A stretch of DNA of 64,000 nt from the NCBI GenBank assembly GCA_029251165.1, contig JAQXDW010000069.1, positions 29,321 to 93,320 on the forward strand, written 5' to 3'. The stretch is from Myxococcota bacterium (GTDB lineage Bacteria; Myxococcota_A; UBA796). The position numbers were made by a program, and so were the translations under genes. Shown here piece by piece: positions 1 to 8,371 of the stretch. The notes under the pieces are model-generated. The model was not told where the DNA came from, searched no databases, and saw nothing but the letters and a program-made list of their open reading frames with translations. Each line of letters starts with the position of its first letter. Position 1 is the stretch's first letter.

Positions 1-1
1 C

Positions 2-1420
2 GCCTTCATCGTGGTGCTGATCGTCGTCATCGCGCCGCTGGTCTTTGTGTGGGCCTCCAACGTCGCAGACTACTCCTCGGGCTGGCAGATGCAGCGGAGG
101 GTCGAGCGCACGGCGGAGCGGGCTGCCGTGGCGCTGGAGGACGGCGTGGCGGCACACCGGCTCGCGGAGGTTGACTCTTGGCGACGGGTGCGGTTGCGGG
201 TGCTGTCGGCGGACGGGCAGGTGGTCGCGGACATCGACAATGAGTCCCTGCCTGGGATCATCGGGTGGGTTGGAGAGCTGTTCTTCGACCCAGACAGCGC
301 GCCCTCGCTCTCGGAGTGGGAGCGCAGGCAGCCGGCCCTCAGCGCCCGACCCGAGATCCTCAAGGCGCAGGTCGATGGCTATGAGTCGGGCTGCATCTGG
401 GCGGACAATCGAAAGCTGATGATCTGCTACGCCGCGCTCCAGCAGGGGGAGCAGACGGTGGTGGTTCACGAGAGCTCCCGGCGAGCGATCCGTGCGCTGT
501 ACGATGTGCGCTACCAGCTCATCAAGCTGGCGATGTTCACGATGGCGCTTGGGATCCTCTTGGCAGGCTGGCTGAGCTGGCGAATGGTCCGCCCGCTGGA
601 GGCGCTGCGTGCTCAGGTGCTCGCTCGGAAGACGACCGGGACGCTGGAGCCGGTGGTCCTTGATCGTGACGATGAATTCGGGGATCTGGCGGCGGCGTTC
701 AACGTGCTTCTCGGTGCGCTGGAGGCGCGCAACCGCAACAACGAGGCATTCGCCGCCGACCTGGTCCATGAGCTGAAGAACCCGGTCGCGGCAGTGGCTG
801 CGGCGGCGGACAGCCTGGAGAGCGGTCGGCCCCTCGACGCGGCGCGTGCCGCTCGGCTGGCTCGGGTGCTTCGGTCCAGCAGCAGCCGGCTGGATGCCCT
901 CGCGAGTCGGTTCCTGGAGCTGGCCCGTGCCGAGGCGGGGCTGCGGACGATGCCCCGGGACCGACTCGACCTCGCCGCGATGGCTGCTGGTCTGCTGGAG
1001 AGCGTCTCTGCCGATGAGCGGTTTACAGCGGTTGAGGTTCAGCTCAGCAGCCGTGGTCCGTCGGTGATCATCGGAGGCTCGGAGCGTCTGGAGACGGCGC
1101 TTCGGAACCTGCTGGACAATGCCGCCCGGTTTGCTGCGGAGCGGGTCGATGGTCGGGTGGTGGTGGTGGTGACGGGCTCAGAGGATGCGGTGGTGCTCTC
1201 GGTGACCGACAACGGTGCCGGCATACCCGAGGCAGATCTGCCCCGTCTCTTCGAGCGGTTCTTCTCGCGCCGCAAGGGCGGGACCGGGCTCGGGCTGGCG
1301 CTGACCCGGGCAATCGTGATCGCACATGGGGGGACGATCACGGTGACATCGAAGCCCGACGAGGAGACCACCTTCACCGTCACGCTGCCTGCTGCAGAAG
1401 GGGTTTCCGGCGGGATGTGA
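2..1420 (+). CDS. Sensor histidine kinase, 5' end cut by window
   Basis: A membrane sensor kinase of a two-component system. The frame is already open at the window edge, so the true start lies upstream. Visible in order: an N-terminal transmembrane segment, a periplasmic region of about 140 residues, a second transmembrane segment (near residues 170-190), a HAMP linker, the H-box (DLVHELKNP) with the phospho-accepting His, the N-box (LLDNAARFAA), the G1 box (DNGAGIP), the F-box (LFERFF) and the G2 box (GTGLGLAL). All kinase motifs are intact. The architecture resembles CreC/BaeS-type kinases. No response regulator follows, so the partner is probably upstream of the window. The signal sensed is unknown. 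Confidence 0.93.
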   Translation, partial: AFIVVLIVVIAPLVFVWASNVADYSSGWQMQRRVERTAERAAVALEDGVAAHRLAEVDSWRRVRLRVLSADGQVVADIDNESLPGIIGWVGELFFDPDSAPSLSEWERRQPALSARPEILKAQVDGYESGCIWADNRKLMICYAALQQGEQTVVVHESSRRAIRALYDVRYQLIKLAMFTMALGILLAGWLSWRMVRPLEALRAQVLARKTTGTLEPVVLDRDDEFGDLAAAFNVLLGALEARNRNNEAFAADLVHELKNPVAAVAAAADSLESGRPLDAARAARLARVLRSSSSRLDALASRFLELARAEAGLRTMPRDRLDLAAMAAGLLESVSADERFTAVEVQLSSRGPSVIIGGSERLETALRNLLDNAARFAAERVDGRVVVVVTGSEDAVVLSVTDNGAGIPEADLPRLFERFFSRRKGGTGLGLALTRAIVIAHGGTITVTSKPDEETTFTVTLPAAEGVSGGM

Positions 1421-1454
1421 ACCGGGTATACTGAACACATCATCAGGAGAGTTC

Positions 1455-2390
1455 TTGACTGCTCAGCTCCCAAAACAGCACCCTGAGATGCTCCTTCTGG
1501 ATGGGACCGCGATGCTCTTTCGTGCCTTCTTTTCGGGGTATCGGGTGCAGTCCGTGGGCGGGGTTGAGGTGGGTGCTGTGGTGATGGTCGCGCGCCAGCT
1601 CCAGGGCATCATTACCCGCCAGCGTCCTGATCGGGTCGCGGTGCTGTTTGACCCCGGTCACCGGACCTTTCGCCACGAGATCGACACCACCTACAAGGGC
1701 CACCGTCCTGCTGCACCCAAGGAGCTGTACCCCCAGTTTGACCTCGTCCAGGTCGCCGCAGTCCAGCTTGGTCTCGCCTGCTTCTGCGTGCGCGGCTTCG
1801 AGGCGGACGATCTCATGGCGACCATGGCCATGATGGCGCGCAGCGGCGGCTACCAGACCCGCCTCGTCACCGCAGACAAAGACATCTACCAGCTCGTCTG
1901 TGACAACGCCCCGCCGATCGTTCAGGAGGATCCCCGGACCGGGCGGCGGTTCACGGAGGGCGCGGTCCGCCGACGGGTTGGCGTGATGCCACACCAGATG
2001 GTCGACTACCTCTCCATGGTCGGAGACAGCAGCGACAACATTCCCGGCATTCGTGGGATCGGCCCCAAGACTGCTGTGGCCCTGCTGGAGCACTTCGGCA
2101 GCCTCGACAACCTCTTCGACAACCTCGACCGCCTCGCAGGCCTCCCCCTCCGCGGCGCCAGCGGCCTCGGGCGCAAGCTGGAAGCTGGCCGGCAGGATGC
2201 CCTGAAGGCGCGCAGCTTGGTCGTCCTCCGCCGCGATGTCGAGCTCGGGCTCTCTGTAGAGGAGGTGCTAAACGTGACCCGCTGGCAGGGGCCGCGCGGA
2301 CACACCGCCGATCGCTTCTTTGGCCGGCTGGGTGAGCCTGGGGCGCTGCGGCGAATGCGGCAGGCAGCAGGTGTGTGGTCTGCTGCCTGA
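1455..2390 (+). CDS. Stand-alone 5'-3' exonuclease (PolI 5'-nuclease/FEN family)
   Basis: A structure-specific 5' nuclease of the family forming the N-terminal domain of DNA polymerase I; it removes flaps and RNA primers in replication and repair. The 311 residues carry the expected acidic motifs: LLLDGTAML near the N-terminus, FEADDLMAT, TADKDIYQL and the helix-hairpin-helix region GDSSDNIPGIRGIGPKTA. There is no polymerase domain. The TTG start is preceded by AGGAGA with short spacing; an in-frame ATG 33 bases later (1488) would also keep the whole domain. A TATACT hexamer at about 1427 could be a -10 box. Either an auxiliary nuclease or the partner of a PolI encoded elsewhere. Confidence 0.9.
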   Translation: MTAQLPKQHPEMLLLDGTAMLFRAFFSGYRVQSVGGVEVGAVVMVARQLQGIITRQRPDRVAVLFDPGHRTFRHEIDTTYKGHRPAAPKELYPQFDLVQVAAVQLGLACFCVRGFEADDLMATMAMMARSGGYQTRLVTADKDIYQLVCDNAPPIVQEDPRTGRRFTEGAVRRRVGVMPHQMVDYLSMVGDSSDNIPGIRGIGPKTAVALLEHFGSLDNLFDNLDRLAGLPLRGASGLGRKLEAGRQDALKARSLVVLRRDVELGLSVEEVLNVTRWQGPRGHTADRFFGRLGEPGALRRMRQAAGVWSAA

Positions 2391-2710
2391 GGGGCCGGGG
2401 CCGTGCGCGCGGACCCGTGGATCGTCCAGGAGGCAGTGTAGGAGCCGGTCGGGGTGCGGGAGCCGATAAGGCGAGCGTCGCGAACGAGGCGTCCTGCACG
2501 AGAGCTTTGTCCGCCCTGCATGAGTACCTTCTCTCGCAGGGGTTTTGCGAGGCCGTGCAGAATTTTGACTGCTCCCTCCTGCCGGTTGCGGTGGGCTGAT
2601 CCGCAGGGTCAGGTTTTGTCACCGTCCTGCCAATGGCAACTGTTGGAAACCGGCAATACTTTAGTCATCCACGGTCGCCGTGTCTGGTGGCCCATTCCAG
2701 GGGAAGTGCG
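2391..2710. other. Non-coding gap between exonuclease and aminotransferase genes
   Basis: About 320 bases with only short open frames that lack ribosome sites and have no recognisable protein features. An ATG at 2633 is in frame with the downstream aminotransferase, but the extension it would add looks non-protein-like. I see no clear promoter, RNA gene or hairpin. Confidence 0.5.
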
Positions 2711-4225
2711 ATGTTGTCCGAAGATCAGCTGACTCCGCCCGAGTCGATGAGCCACGTCGAGAAACTTCAGGAGCTCCGTCACTATGGCGGCTCCCGGGTG
2801 ACCGAAGGACTGACCGATGCGCTCATCGCGCAGTTCCTGGAGTCGGATCCCACGCTCGGAGTCGCCATCGAGCAGGCGCTGGCGAGCCACCGCTGCCTTC
2901 GCTACGACCACAGCGCACTCCTCGCGATGGACGAGGCCGCTGCGGTCACGGCGGTCCAAGACGACTACGTCAATTTCTACGCTCCGGAGACGGTCAATCC
3001 CTACATCGCGCTGGCTGCTGCGGGCCCGTGGATCGTCACCGCACACGGCGGCGTTCTCCATGACTCGGGTGGCTACGGCATGCTCGGCATGGGCCACGGC
3101 CCCGCTGAGGTGCTCTCTGTGATGGCCTACCCCTGGGTGATGGCCAACGTCATGACCCCCAGCCTCAGCCAGAAGCGCATGGGCAACAGCCTGCGCGCTG
3201 AGATCGGCCACACTCGCACGGATGGCTGCCCGTTCGACCGGTTCGTCGCGATGAACTCGGGCTCAGAGTCGGTCACCGTCGCGGCCCGCATCGCAGATGC
3301 CAATGCCCTGGCGCTCACCGGACCTGGCGGACGTCACGAGGACCGGCAGGTCTGCTTCCTCGGCCTCACCGGAGGCTTCCATGGTCGCACCGATCGCCCC
3401 GCCCAGGTCTCAGACTCGTCGCTGACGACCTACCGCAAGCACCTCGCTTCCTTCAAGGGGCGCGAGAACCTGGTCACTGTCGAGCCCAACAACATCCCCG
3501 CACTCCAGGAGGCGTTCGCCCATGCGGAGGCGTCCGGCGTCTTCTTTGAGGCGATGTTCATCGAGCCGGTCATGGGCGAGGGGCGTCCAGGTCGCTGCAT
3601 TACCCGTGAATTCTATGACGAGGCGCGTCGCCTGACCCGTGCCCACGGTGCCCTGCTGCTGGTCGACTCCATCCAGGCTGGCATCCGAGCCACCGGCACC
3701 CTGTCCATCGTCGACTACCCAGGCTTCCAGGACTGCGAAGCCCCGGACATGGAGACCTACTCCAAGGCGCTCAACGCTGGCCAGTACCCGCTCTCTGTGC
3801 TCGCGCTCAACGAGCGGGCTGCTGACCTGTACGTCAAGGGCATCTACGGCAACACCATGACCACCAACCCCCGCGCCCTGGAGGTTGCCTGTGCGGTCCT
3901 CTCGCGGCTCACTCCGGAGCTTCGCAAGAACATCCAGGATCGGGGCGTGGAGTTTGTCGAGAAGCTCGAGGTCCTCGCGGAGGAACTTCCGGGCACCATC
4001 ACCAGTGTCGAGGGCACAGGCCTGCTGCTCTGTGCAGAGCTGGATCCGGAGAAGTACGACGTGATTGGCTTCGACGGAATGGAGACCTTCTGTCGCAAGC
4101 GGGGAATCGGGGTCATCCACGGTGGCGTCAACGCGCTGCGCTTCACCCCTCACTTCGCGCTGACCTCTGCGGAGATCGATGTCATCATCGATGTCGTTCG
4201 CCAGGGACTGATCGCTCAGGGGTAG
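2711..4225 (+). CDS. Class III PLP-dependent aminotransferase
   Basis: A fold-type I aminotransferase moving an amino group between an amine or omega-amino acid and a keto acid. Motifs seen: the NSGSES phosphate-binding turn, GGFHGRTDRP, FIEPVMGEG, the pyridine-N aspartate in LLVDSIQAG (the usual D-E-x-Q here reads D-S-I-Q), the likely PLP lysine in ETYSKALNAGQ and GNTMTTNP. At 504 residues it is longer than typical acetylornithine aminotransferases because of an N-terminal region of about 90 residues. Start: ATG 2711 has AGGGGAA five bases upstream, while an earlier in-frame ATG (2633) has none. It stands alone, so the substrate cannot be inferred; lysine- or ornithine-type enzymes are the closest guess. 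Confidence 0.88.
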   Translation: MLSEDQLTPPESMSHVEKLQELRHYGGSRVTEGLTDALIAQFLESDPTLGVAIEQALASHRCLRYDHSALLAMDEAAAVTAVQDDYVNFYAPETVNPYIALAAAGPWIVTAHGGVLHDSGGYGMLGMGHGPAEVLSVMAYPWVMANVMTPSLSQKRMGNSLRAEIGHTRTDGCPFDRFVAMNSGSESVTVAARIADANALALTGPGGRHEDRQVCFLGLTGGFHGRTDRPAQVSDSSLTTYRKHLASFKGRENLVTVEPNNIPALQEAFAHAEASGVFFEAMFIEPVMGEGRPGRCITREFYDEARRLTRAHGALLLVDSIQAGIRATGTLSIVDYPGFQDCEAPDMETYSKALNAGQYPLSVLALNERAADLYVKGIYGNTMTTNPRALEVACAVLSRLTPELRKNIQDRGVEFVEKLEVLAEELPGTITSVEGTGLLLCAELDPEKYDVIGFDGMETFCRKRGIGVIHGGVNALRFTPHFALTSAEIDVIIDVVRQGLIAQG

Positions 4226-4292
4226 CGCGGGCCGGGCGTTCTCCTTTGGGGAGGGCCGGCTGGTGAGCGGGTGCCTGAGCAGTCCTGTCCGG

Positions 4293-4958
4293 TCACACCG
4301 CTCGGATGAGGCCGGGCAGGACTGCCGGAGCATCGGGAAAGATGCCGAGGCCAGCCCGCCCGAGGTGGTCCTTTAGGACGCCGGACAGCACGCTGCGCAG
4401 ATCGGTGGCCACCCGCAGGTCTCGGTCATCCTGCAGTCGGGTCAGCCCCGGCCAGTCCGAGATCATGCGACGTCCCGCGACCGCTCCGCCGAGCAGGAGG
4501 GCCGCTGACGCCGTCCCGTGGTCGGTCCCGCCGTTGCTGGCGACCGTGCGGCCAAATTCTGTGATCAGCACCACAGCGGTCTCTGGCCATGCCGCGCCCA
4601 GGCCCTCCTTGAGCTCGAGGATGCTCTCGGTGAGCTTGCGAAGGCGGACGCTCAGCGCAGAGCGCTGGCCGGTGGAGCGGACCTGCTTCTTTGCTCCTCG
4701 TCGCTGTCGTCCGGGCACCTGCTCCTCAAGCATCGCCTGAGCCATCAAGCCCTGCTCCAGTGCTTGAGAGAGCACGTCGTCTGCGGTGTAGAGTCCCGAG
4801 ACCATCTCCAGGAGCGGGGTCGCTGACGGGGCGTTCCCCGCAAACAGGACCGAGCTGACGGGAGCGGGGCCACGGAAGATGAGCGGAATGCTTTGCCCGA
4901 TGACGACCGCTGGTGGCGTGCTGTGGGGAGCAGGGACGCTGAGCGCACGGTTGAGCCC
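4293..4958 (-). pseudogene. DUF1501 family protein, N-terminally truncated remnant
   Basis: C-terminal two thirds of a DUF1501 protein (exported, alkaline-phosphatase-fold family usually encoded just after a DUF1800 protein). Recognisable: GLNRALS, AVVIGQSIPLIFRGPAP, LITEFGRTVASNGGTDHG and LLLGGAVAGRR near the C-terminus. The first roughly 130 residues, including the Tat-type signal expected of the family, are absent. The remnant abuts the DUF1800 remnant directly, in another frame, with a TAA at the junction, so no normal start is available. Most simply, one deletion removed the DUF1800 3' end and the DUF1501 5' end. The retained frame is otherwise open to its natural stop. Confidence 0.8.
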
Positions 4959-4965
4959 GCCGGTT

Positions 4966-5766
4966 TAGAGCGCGCAGGGCGGCCTCTCCTTGCTCTGGTC
5001 CGGTGTCGGTGTGGCGGACGCCCAGGACGGTCTGCGTGCCGGGCTGGTGTCGCTTGGAGGAGAAGTCGAAGTGCCCCTCCGCGTTGAGGGTCCAGCCGGT
5101 GAGGATGTTGGAGAGCGCCAGCACGTCGTCCTGGGTGTAGCGGCCGATGCCCAGGGTGTGCAGCTCCAGGACCTCCCGGGCCAGGCTCTCGTTGAGCCCG
5201 CGCCCCGGCGGCTGCCGGTGATGGAGTCAGGACCGATGGAGCGGAGGTTGCCGAGGTAGGCGAGCATCGCCGGGTGCTTCATCGCTGCGATCAGCATGTC
5301 GGCGAATGAGCCACGCACCCTGAGGCGGATGACCTCACGCTCGAACGAACGAACGAACGAACGAACAAACGAACAAACGAACGAACCAACCAGACCGGGG
5401 CGCTGGATGCGCGCGCGATACCGTCAACACATCGGAGAAGAAGCGCACCAGCCGCTCGATGAACCCATGCTCCGTGCGGACCCCTGTGCGGGTTCGTGCG
5501 ATCGCCTCTTTCTTGTAAAGGAGCCGGTGCGCCTCGCGCATTGTCTTGCGTGTGGTCATGTCTTTTCCACGGACCTGGAGCATCTGCATGGCGATGGATG
5601 TGCTCGTCGGCAGCCGCCGCAGCTCCAGCGGAGGGGGGTGTGGAGTCTGGAGCTGACGGAGCAGCGCAGCACGAGGATCAGCCGCGATCGCCTCACAGTC
5701 TCCAGGTCGGGTGCCCATGCCCAGGCGATGGCAGGCCAGCAGGGAGTCGGGGAGCGGCATCTCCAC
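4966..5766 (-). pseudogene. DUF1800 family protein, frameshifted and 3'-truncated
   Basis: The start is convincing: ATG 5766 follows GGAGGTGGAG. The N-terminal frame reads HRLGMGTRPGDCEAIAADP and GFIERLVRFFSDVLTVS, typical of DUF1800. It then enters a CGAA microsatellite and stops at 5335. The family continues in a second frame (FEREVIRLRVRGSFADML, KHPAMLAYLGNLRSIGPDS), shifts again near 5205, and continues in a third frame (GLNESLAREVLELHTLG, ALSNILTGWTLNAEG) to about 4966, where the DUF1501 remnant begins. The C-terminal third is missing. Loss of one tetranucleotide unit, or gain of two, would repair the first break but not the second. Inferred to be a decaying gene. Confidence 0.8.
5342..5385. 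repeat. Tetranucleotide microsatellite (CGAA)n inside the DUF1800 remnant
   Basis: Eleven consecutive 4-base units: nine CGAA and two CAAA variants, followed by a degenerate CCAA. On the coding (reverse) strand this is (TTCG)n. The last unit merges with the ancestral TTC GAG codons of the family's F-E-R-E sequence, so the repeat probably expanded from there. A 4-base unit shifts frame with each copy gained or lost. Confidence 0.95.
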
Positions 5767-6040
5767 CTCCGCCTCACACTACGCATCTGGTCCCGAGAGA
5801 CTCTTGCTGCTTGGAGACAACCGCGGTGTGCCGGCACTGAAGCATGCGCGACGCTCCCGCCGAGATCTTGCTCTGAAAGATGGTGACTCGGCCCCAGTGG
5901 AGCAGCAGGACCCTGCTGATGAGGCTGCGCTGGGATGCCTCGTCGCTCCGCCGCGAGGGGGGAGAGCAGAGGGAAGGGCGTCACACTTTCACTGATCGGC
6001 TACAATGCGCAACAGTCATAGCGAGAAAGGAGCCCCTGAG

Positions 6041-6391
6041 ATGTTCCGCACTGCAGTCCTGCTGCTGGCCCTGAGCAGCCCGGTCGCCCTGGCGGATACC
6101 GGCACCGAAGACACTGGCGAAGCCGAAGACACTGGCGAAGCCGAAGACACTGGCGGAGCCGAAGACACTGGCGAAGCTGAGGACACCGTATCCGGCGGCG
6201 CCGAGGACACTGGAGGTGGGGATGGCCTGAGCACACAAGGGCCCGACATCCTCGACGATGAGGATCAGAACACCGGCACCTCCGGCAGTCCTGCAGACCT
6301 CCCGGGCGTCGACACCGGCTGCAGCGGGAGCGGCTCGATGGCCCTGCTCGCGCTGCCCCTCCTCTTTGGGTGGCGATTCCGCCGCTCATGA
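6041..6391 (+). CDS. Secreted EDTG-repeat protein with MYXO-CTERM-like tail
   Basis: A 116-residue exported protein of unknown function. The start is ATG 6041, six bases or so after AAAGGAG; an in-frame ATG at 6005 lies inside a likely -10 element (TACAAT, 6001) and is less likely. It has a signal peptide (cleavage probably after PVALA), a low-complexity acidic region of EDTGEA repeats, and a C-terminal sorting-type tail: a Cys (TGCSGSG), a hydrophobic stretch and RFRR. That tail resembles the MYXO-CTERM signal for retention at the surface. Its stop overlaps the start of the next gene (ATGA), so the two are probably translationally coupled. Confidence 0.8.
   Translation: MFRTAVLLLALSSPVALADTGTEDTGEAEDTGEAEDTGGAEDTGEAEDTVSGGAEDTGGGDGLSTQGPDILDDEDQNTGTSGSPADLPGVDTGCSGSGSMALLALPLLFGWRFRRS
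6107..6178 (+). repeat. Four 18-base tandem repeats encoding EDTGEA
   Basis: Four near-identical 18-base units encode E-D-T-G-E-A (third copy E-D-T-G-G-A). In-frame length variation is possible here without disrupting the reading frame. Confidence 0.9.
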
Positions 6392-7278
6392 GCCGCGCGA
6401 GCTTCCTGATTGTCGGGGCGCCCAAGTGTGGGACCACCGCGATGACCCGCTACCTGGAAGCGCATCCTGAGGTCTTTGTCGCGGCGCGCAAGGACCTGCA
6501 CTACTTCGGGACAGATCTGAACTTCACCCGGCGAGCACGCTGGAGCGAGGCGGAGTACGCGGCGAATTTTGAAGACGCCGGGGCAATCGCAGCGGTGGGC
6601 GAGGCCAGCGTCTGGTACCTCTATTCGACGCAGGCAGCCGAAGAGATCGCATCCTACAACCCCGACATGCGCATCATCATCATGCTCCGTCAGCCGGTCG
6701 ACATGATGCACGCCCTGTACACTCAGCTGCGCCTCAACGGGCTGGGAGACGAAGACCTCACCACCTTCCAGGCTGCCCTCGATGCCGAGCCAGATCGGGT
6801 GGCTGGTCGGCGCATCCCGGTCGACACGCCGCTGCCAGAGGCCTTGCTGTATCGCCATGTGGCTCGGTTCTCGGAGCAGGTCCGGCGCTATCAGGCGGTG
6901 TTTCCACCGGAGCAGATCCTCGTGCTGCTCCAGGACGACCTCAAGGCGGACACCCCAGCAGCCTACCGCCGCACCCTGATGTTCCTTGGGGTGGATGCCG
7001 ACTTTCAGCCCGCTCTGGAGCGGGTCAACGCCAACAAGGTCGTGCGCAGCGAGGGGCTCCGCAAGCTCATCGCGCTCACGCCGTCTTCCGCCAAGGATCT
7101 GATCCCCACCCGCCTTCGGCGCGGGGTACGCAAGCAAGTGGCGAAGCTGAATTCGCGCCATGCACCGCGTGCACCGCTGGATCCGGTCCTGAGGGCACGC
7201 CTGCTGGCGGAGATGACCCCGGAGATCGAGGCCCTGTCGGCGACCATCGATCGCGATCTGAGCGGATGGCTGGGCTGA
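6388..7278 (+). CDS. Sulfotransferase (PAPS-dependent)
   Basis: A 296-residue sulfotransferase that would move sulfate from PAPS to a hydroxyl or amine, here probably on a surface glycan. The 5'-phosphosulfate-binding loop is GAPKCGTTAM near the N-terminus, followed by KDLHYF; the 3'-phosphate-binding region is IIIMLRQPVDMMHALY. Start at ATG 6388, overlapping the upstream stop as ATGA; an in-frame ATG at 6370 lies inside the upstream gene. It converges on a second, unrelated-looking sulfotransferase three bases away, and sits beside sugar-nucleotide and glycosyltransferase genes, which supports a role in polysaccharide sulfation. The acceptor is unknown. Confidence 0.88.
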   Translation: MSRASFLIVGAPKCGTTAMTRYLEAHPEVFVAARKDLHYFGTDLNFTRRARWSEAEYAANFEDAGAIAAVGEASVWYLYSTQAAEEIASYNPDMRIIIMLRQPVDMMHALYTQLRLNGLGDEDLTTFQAALDAEPDRVAGRRIPVDTPLPEALLYRHVARFSEQVRRYQAVFPPEQILVLLQDDLKADTPAAYRRTLMFLGVDADFQPALERVNANKVVRSEGLRKLIALTPSSAKDLIPTRLRRGVRKQVAKLNSRHAPRAPLDPVLRARLLAEMTPEIEALSATIDRDLSGWLG

Positions 7279-7281
7279 GCC

Positions 7282-8256
7282 TCAGCGCGTCCGTGTCTCC
7301 AGGAACAGCCGCATGCGAAACCGCACCGCGCTGATGACCCCGCGCTTGTCCACCTCGCGGCGGATCAGCTGGAGTCCATCGTGGGCCTGGAGCATCAGCA
7401 TGTGCGGTTGGGAGACCACGCAGCGGCCCGTCTCGGTGATCGGATAGTCCAGCGAAGCCAGGACGTCGCCAGCCAGGCGCTCGATCAGCGCCCGCTGCCG
7501 ATCTGGCATCCCGGTGCGCCACTTCTCGGTGTTCGTCGACACGATCCGCTGGGCACCCTTCGCCGCACCGATGTTCTCGGTGGGGCGAGAGAGGGTGAGC
7601 ATGGCTGGCTCAAACGGCTGCCCGAGGAAGTCGCACAGTCGACGAAGGTGAGGCTCTGGTGCTTGCACGAGGTCTTCGTAGCGAACCTCGGCATAGTCTC
7701 TGGAGAACGCCGTCGCCTGCTGGCGAGCAGTCGCGATGCGATCACGCCACCGCTGGGCGGCCCGGGTGGGGGACTTGCCGAACGCCTGCTGCATCGACAT
7801 GCAGTAGTCTCGGACATCTCGGACGATGTGGATAAACTTTGCCCTGGGGAACGCCGCCTTGAGGACGGGAAGATGGGCGAGGTAGCCGGGGGACTTGTCA
7901 CCCCAGATGTCACCGTCTCCGCTCCTCGTGTCGTGGCGAATCAGGGCCTCGAACACCCCCTGCGGGGTGAAGCGTGCACAGCGGGCGTGCCAGTCGGCGG
8001 CGGTGATCTGCTGGCCGTGCTCTTCGAGCCGATGCACGAAGTACACCGAGCCGATGACCTCGGCATGAAATGCCTGAAAGGTGCTCAGGTCGGAGAGATC
8101 GCCGAAGTCCGACCAGGTTCGCAGCCAGTGGGGAAGGAACTCGGTCTCATTGAGGGGGATGCCGATCCGGCTGTGCTCATTGAGCAGCCCCCGGAGCAGC
8201 TTGGTGCCCGACCGCGGCATGCCGACGACAAACAACGGACCCTGAAATTCCGACAT
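7282..8256 (-). CDS. Sulfotransferase family protein
   Basis: A 324-residue PAPS-type sulfotransferase with the phosphate-binding loop VGMPRSGTKLLRGLL close to the N-terminus and the second motif FIHIVRDVRDYCMSM. The start chosen is ATG 8256, after GAGGAA; a TTG at 8301 would add 15 residues ahead of the natural MSEFQGPLFVVG beginning. It belongs to the sulfotransferase_3-like branch, distinct from the neighbour on the opposite strand. Convergent with that gene and divergent from the epimerase at 8372. Inferred to sulfate a glycan made by this locus; a small-molecule or peptide substrate cannot be excluded. Confidence 0.87.
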   Translation of the reverse strand: MSEFQGPLFVVGMPRSGTKLLRGLLNEHSRIGIPLNETEFLPHWLRTWSDFGDLSDLSTFQAFHAEVIGSVYFVHRLEEHGQQITAADWHARCARFTPQGVFEALIRHDTRSGDGDIWGDKSPGYLAHLPVLKAAFPRAKFIHIVRDVRDYCMSMQQAFGKSPTRAAQRWRDRIATARQQATAFSRDYAEVRYEDLVQAPEPHLRRLCDFLGQPFEPAMLTLSRPTENIGAAKGAQRIVSTNTEKWRTGMPDRQRALIERLAGDVLASLDYPITETGRCVVSQPHMLMLQAHDGLQLIRREVDKRGVISAVRFRMRLFLETRTR

Positions 8257-8371
8257 GGCTTCCTCGTATCTTGGATCCACCTCAACTTCTTCCAGGATCA
8301 ACCGAAATGGCTGCTCGGCGTGAGTCGTGCTGGCTGGATAGGCTTCGTCAGAGACACCGAGGGGGAATTTA

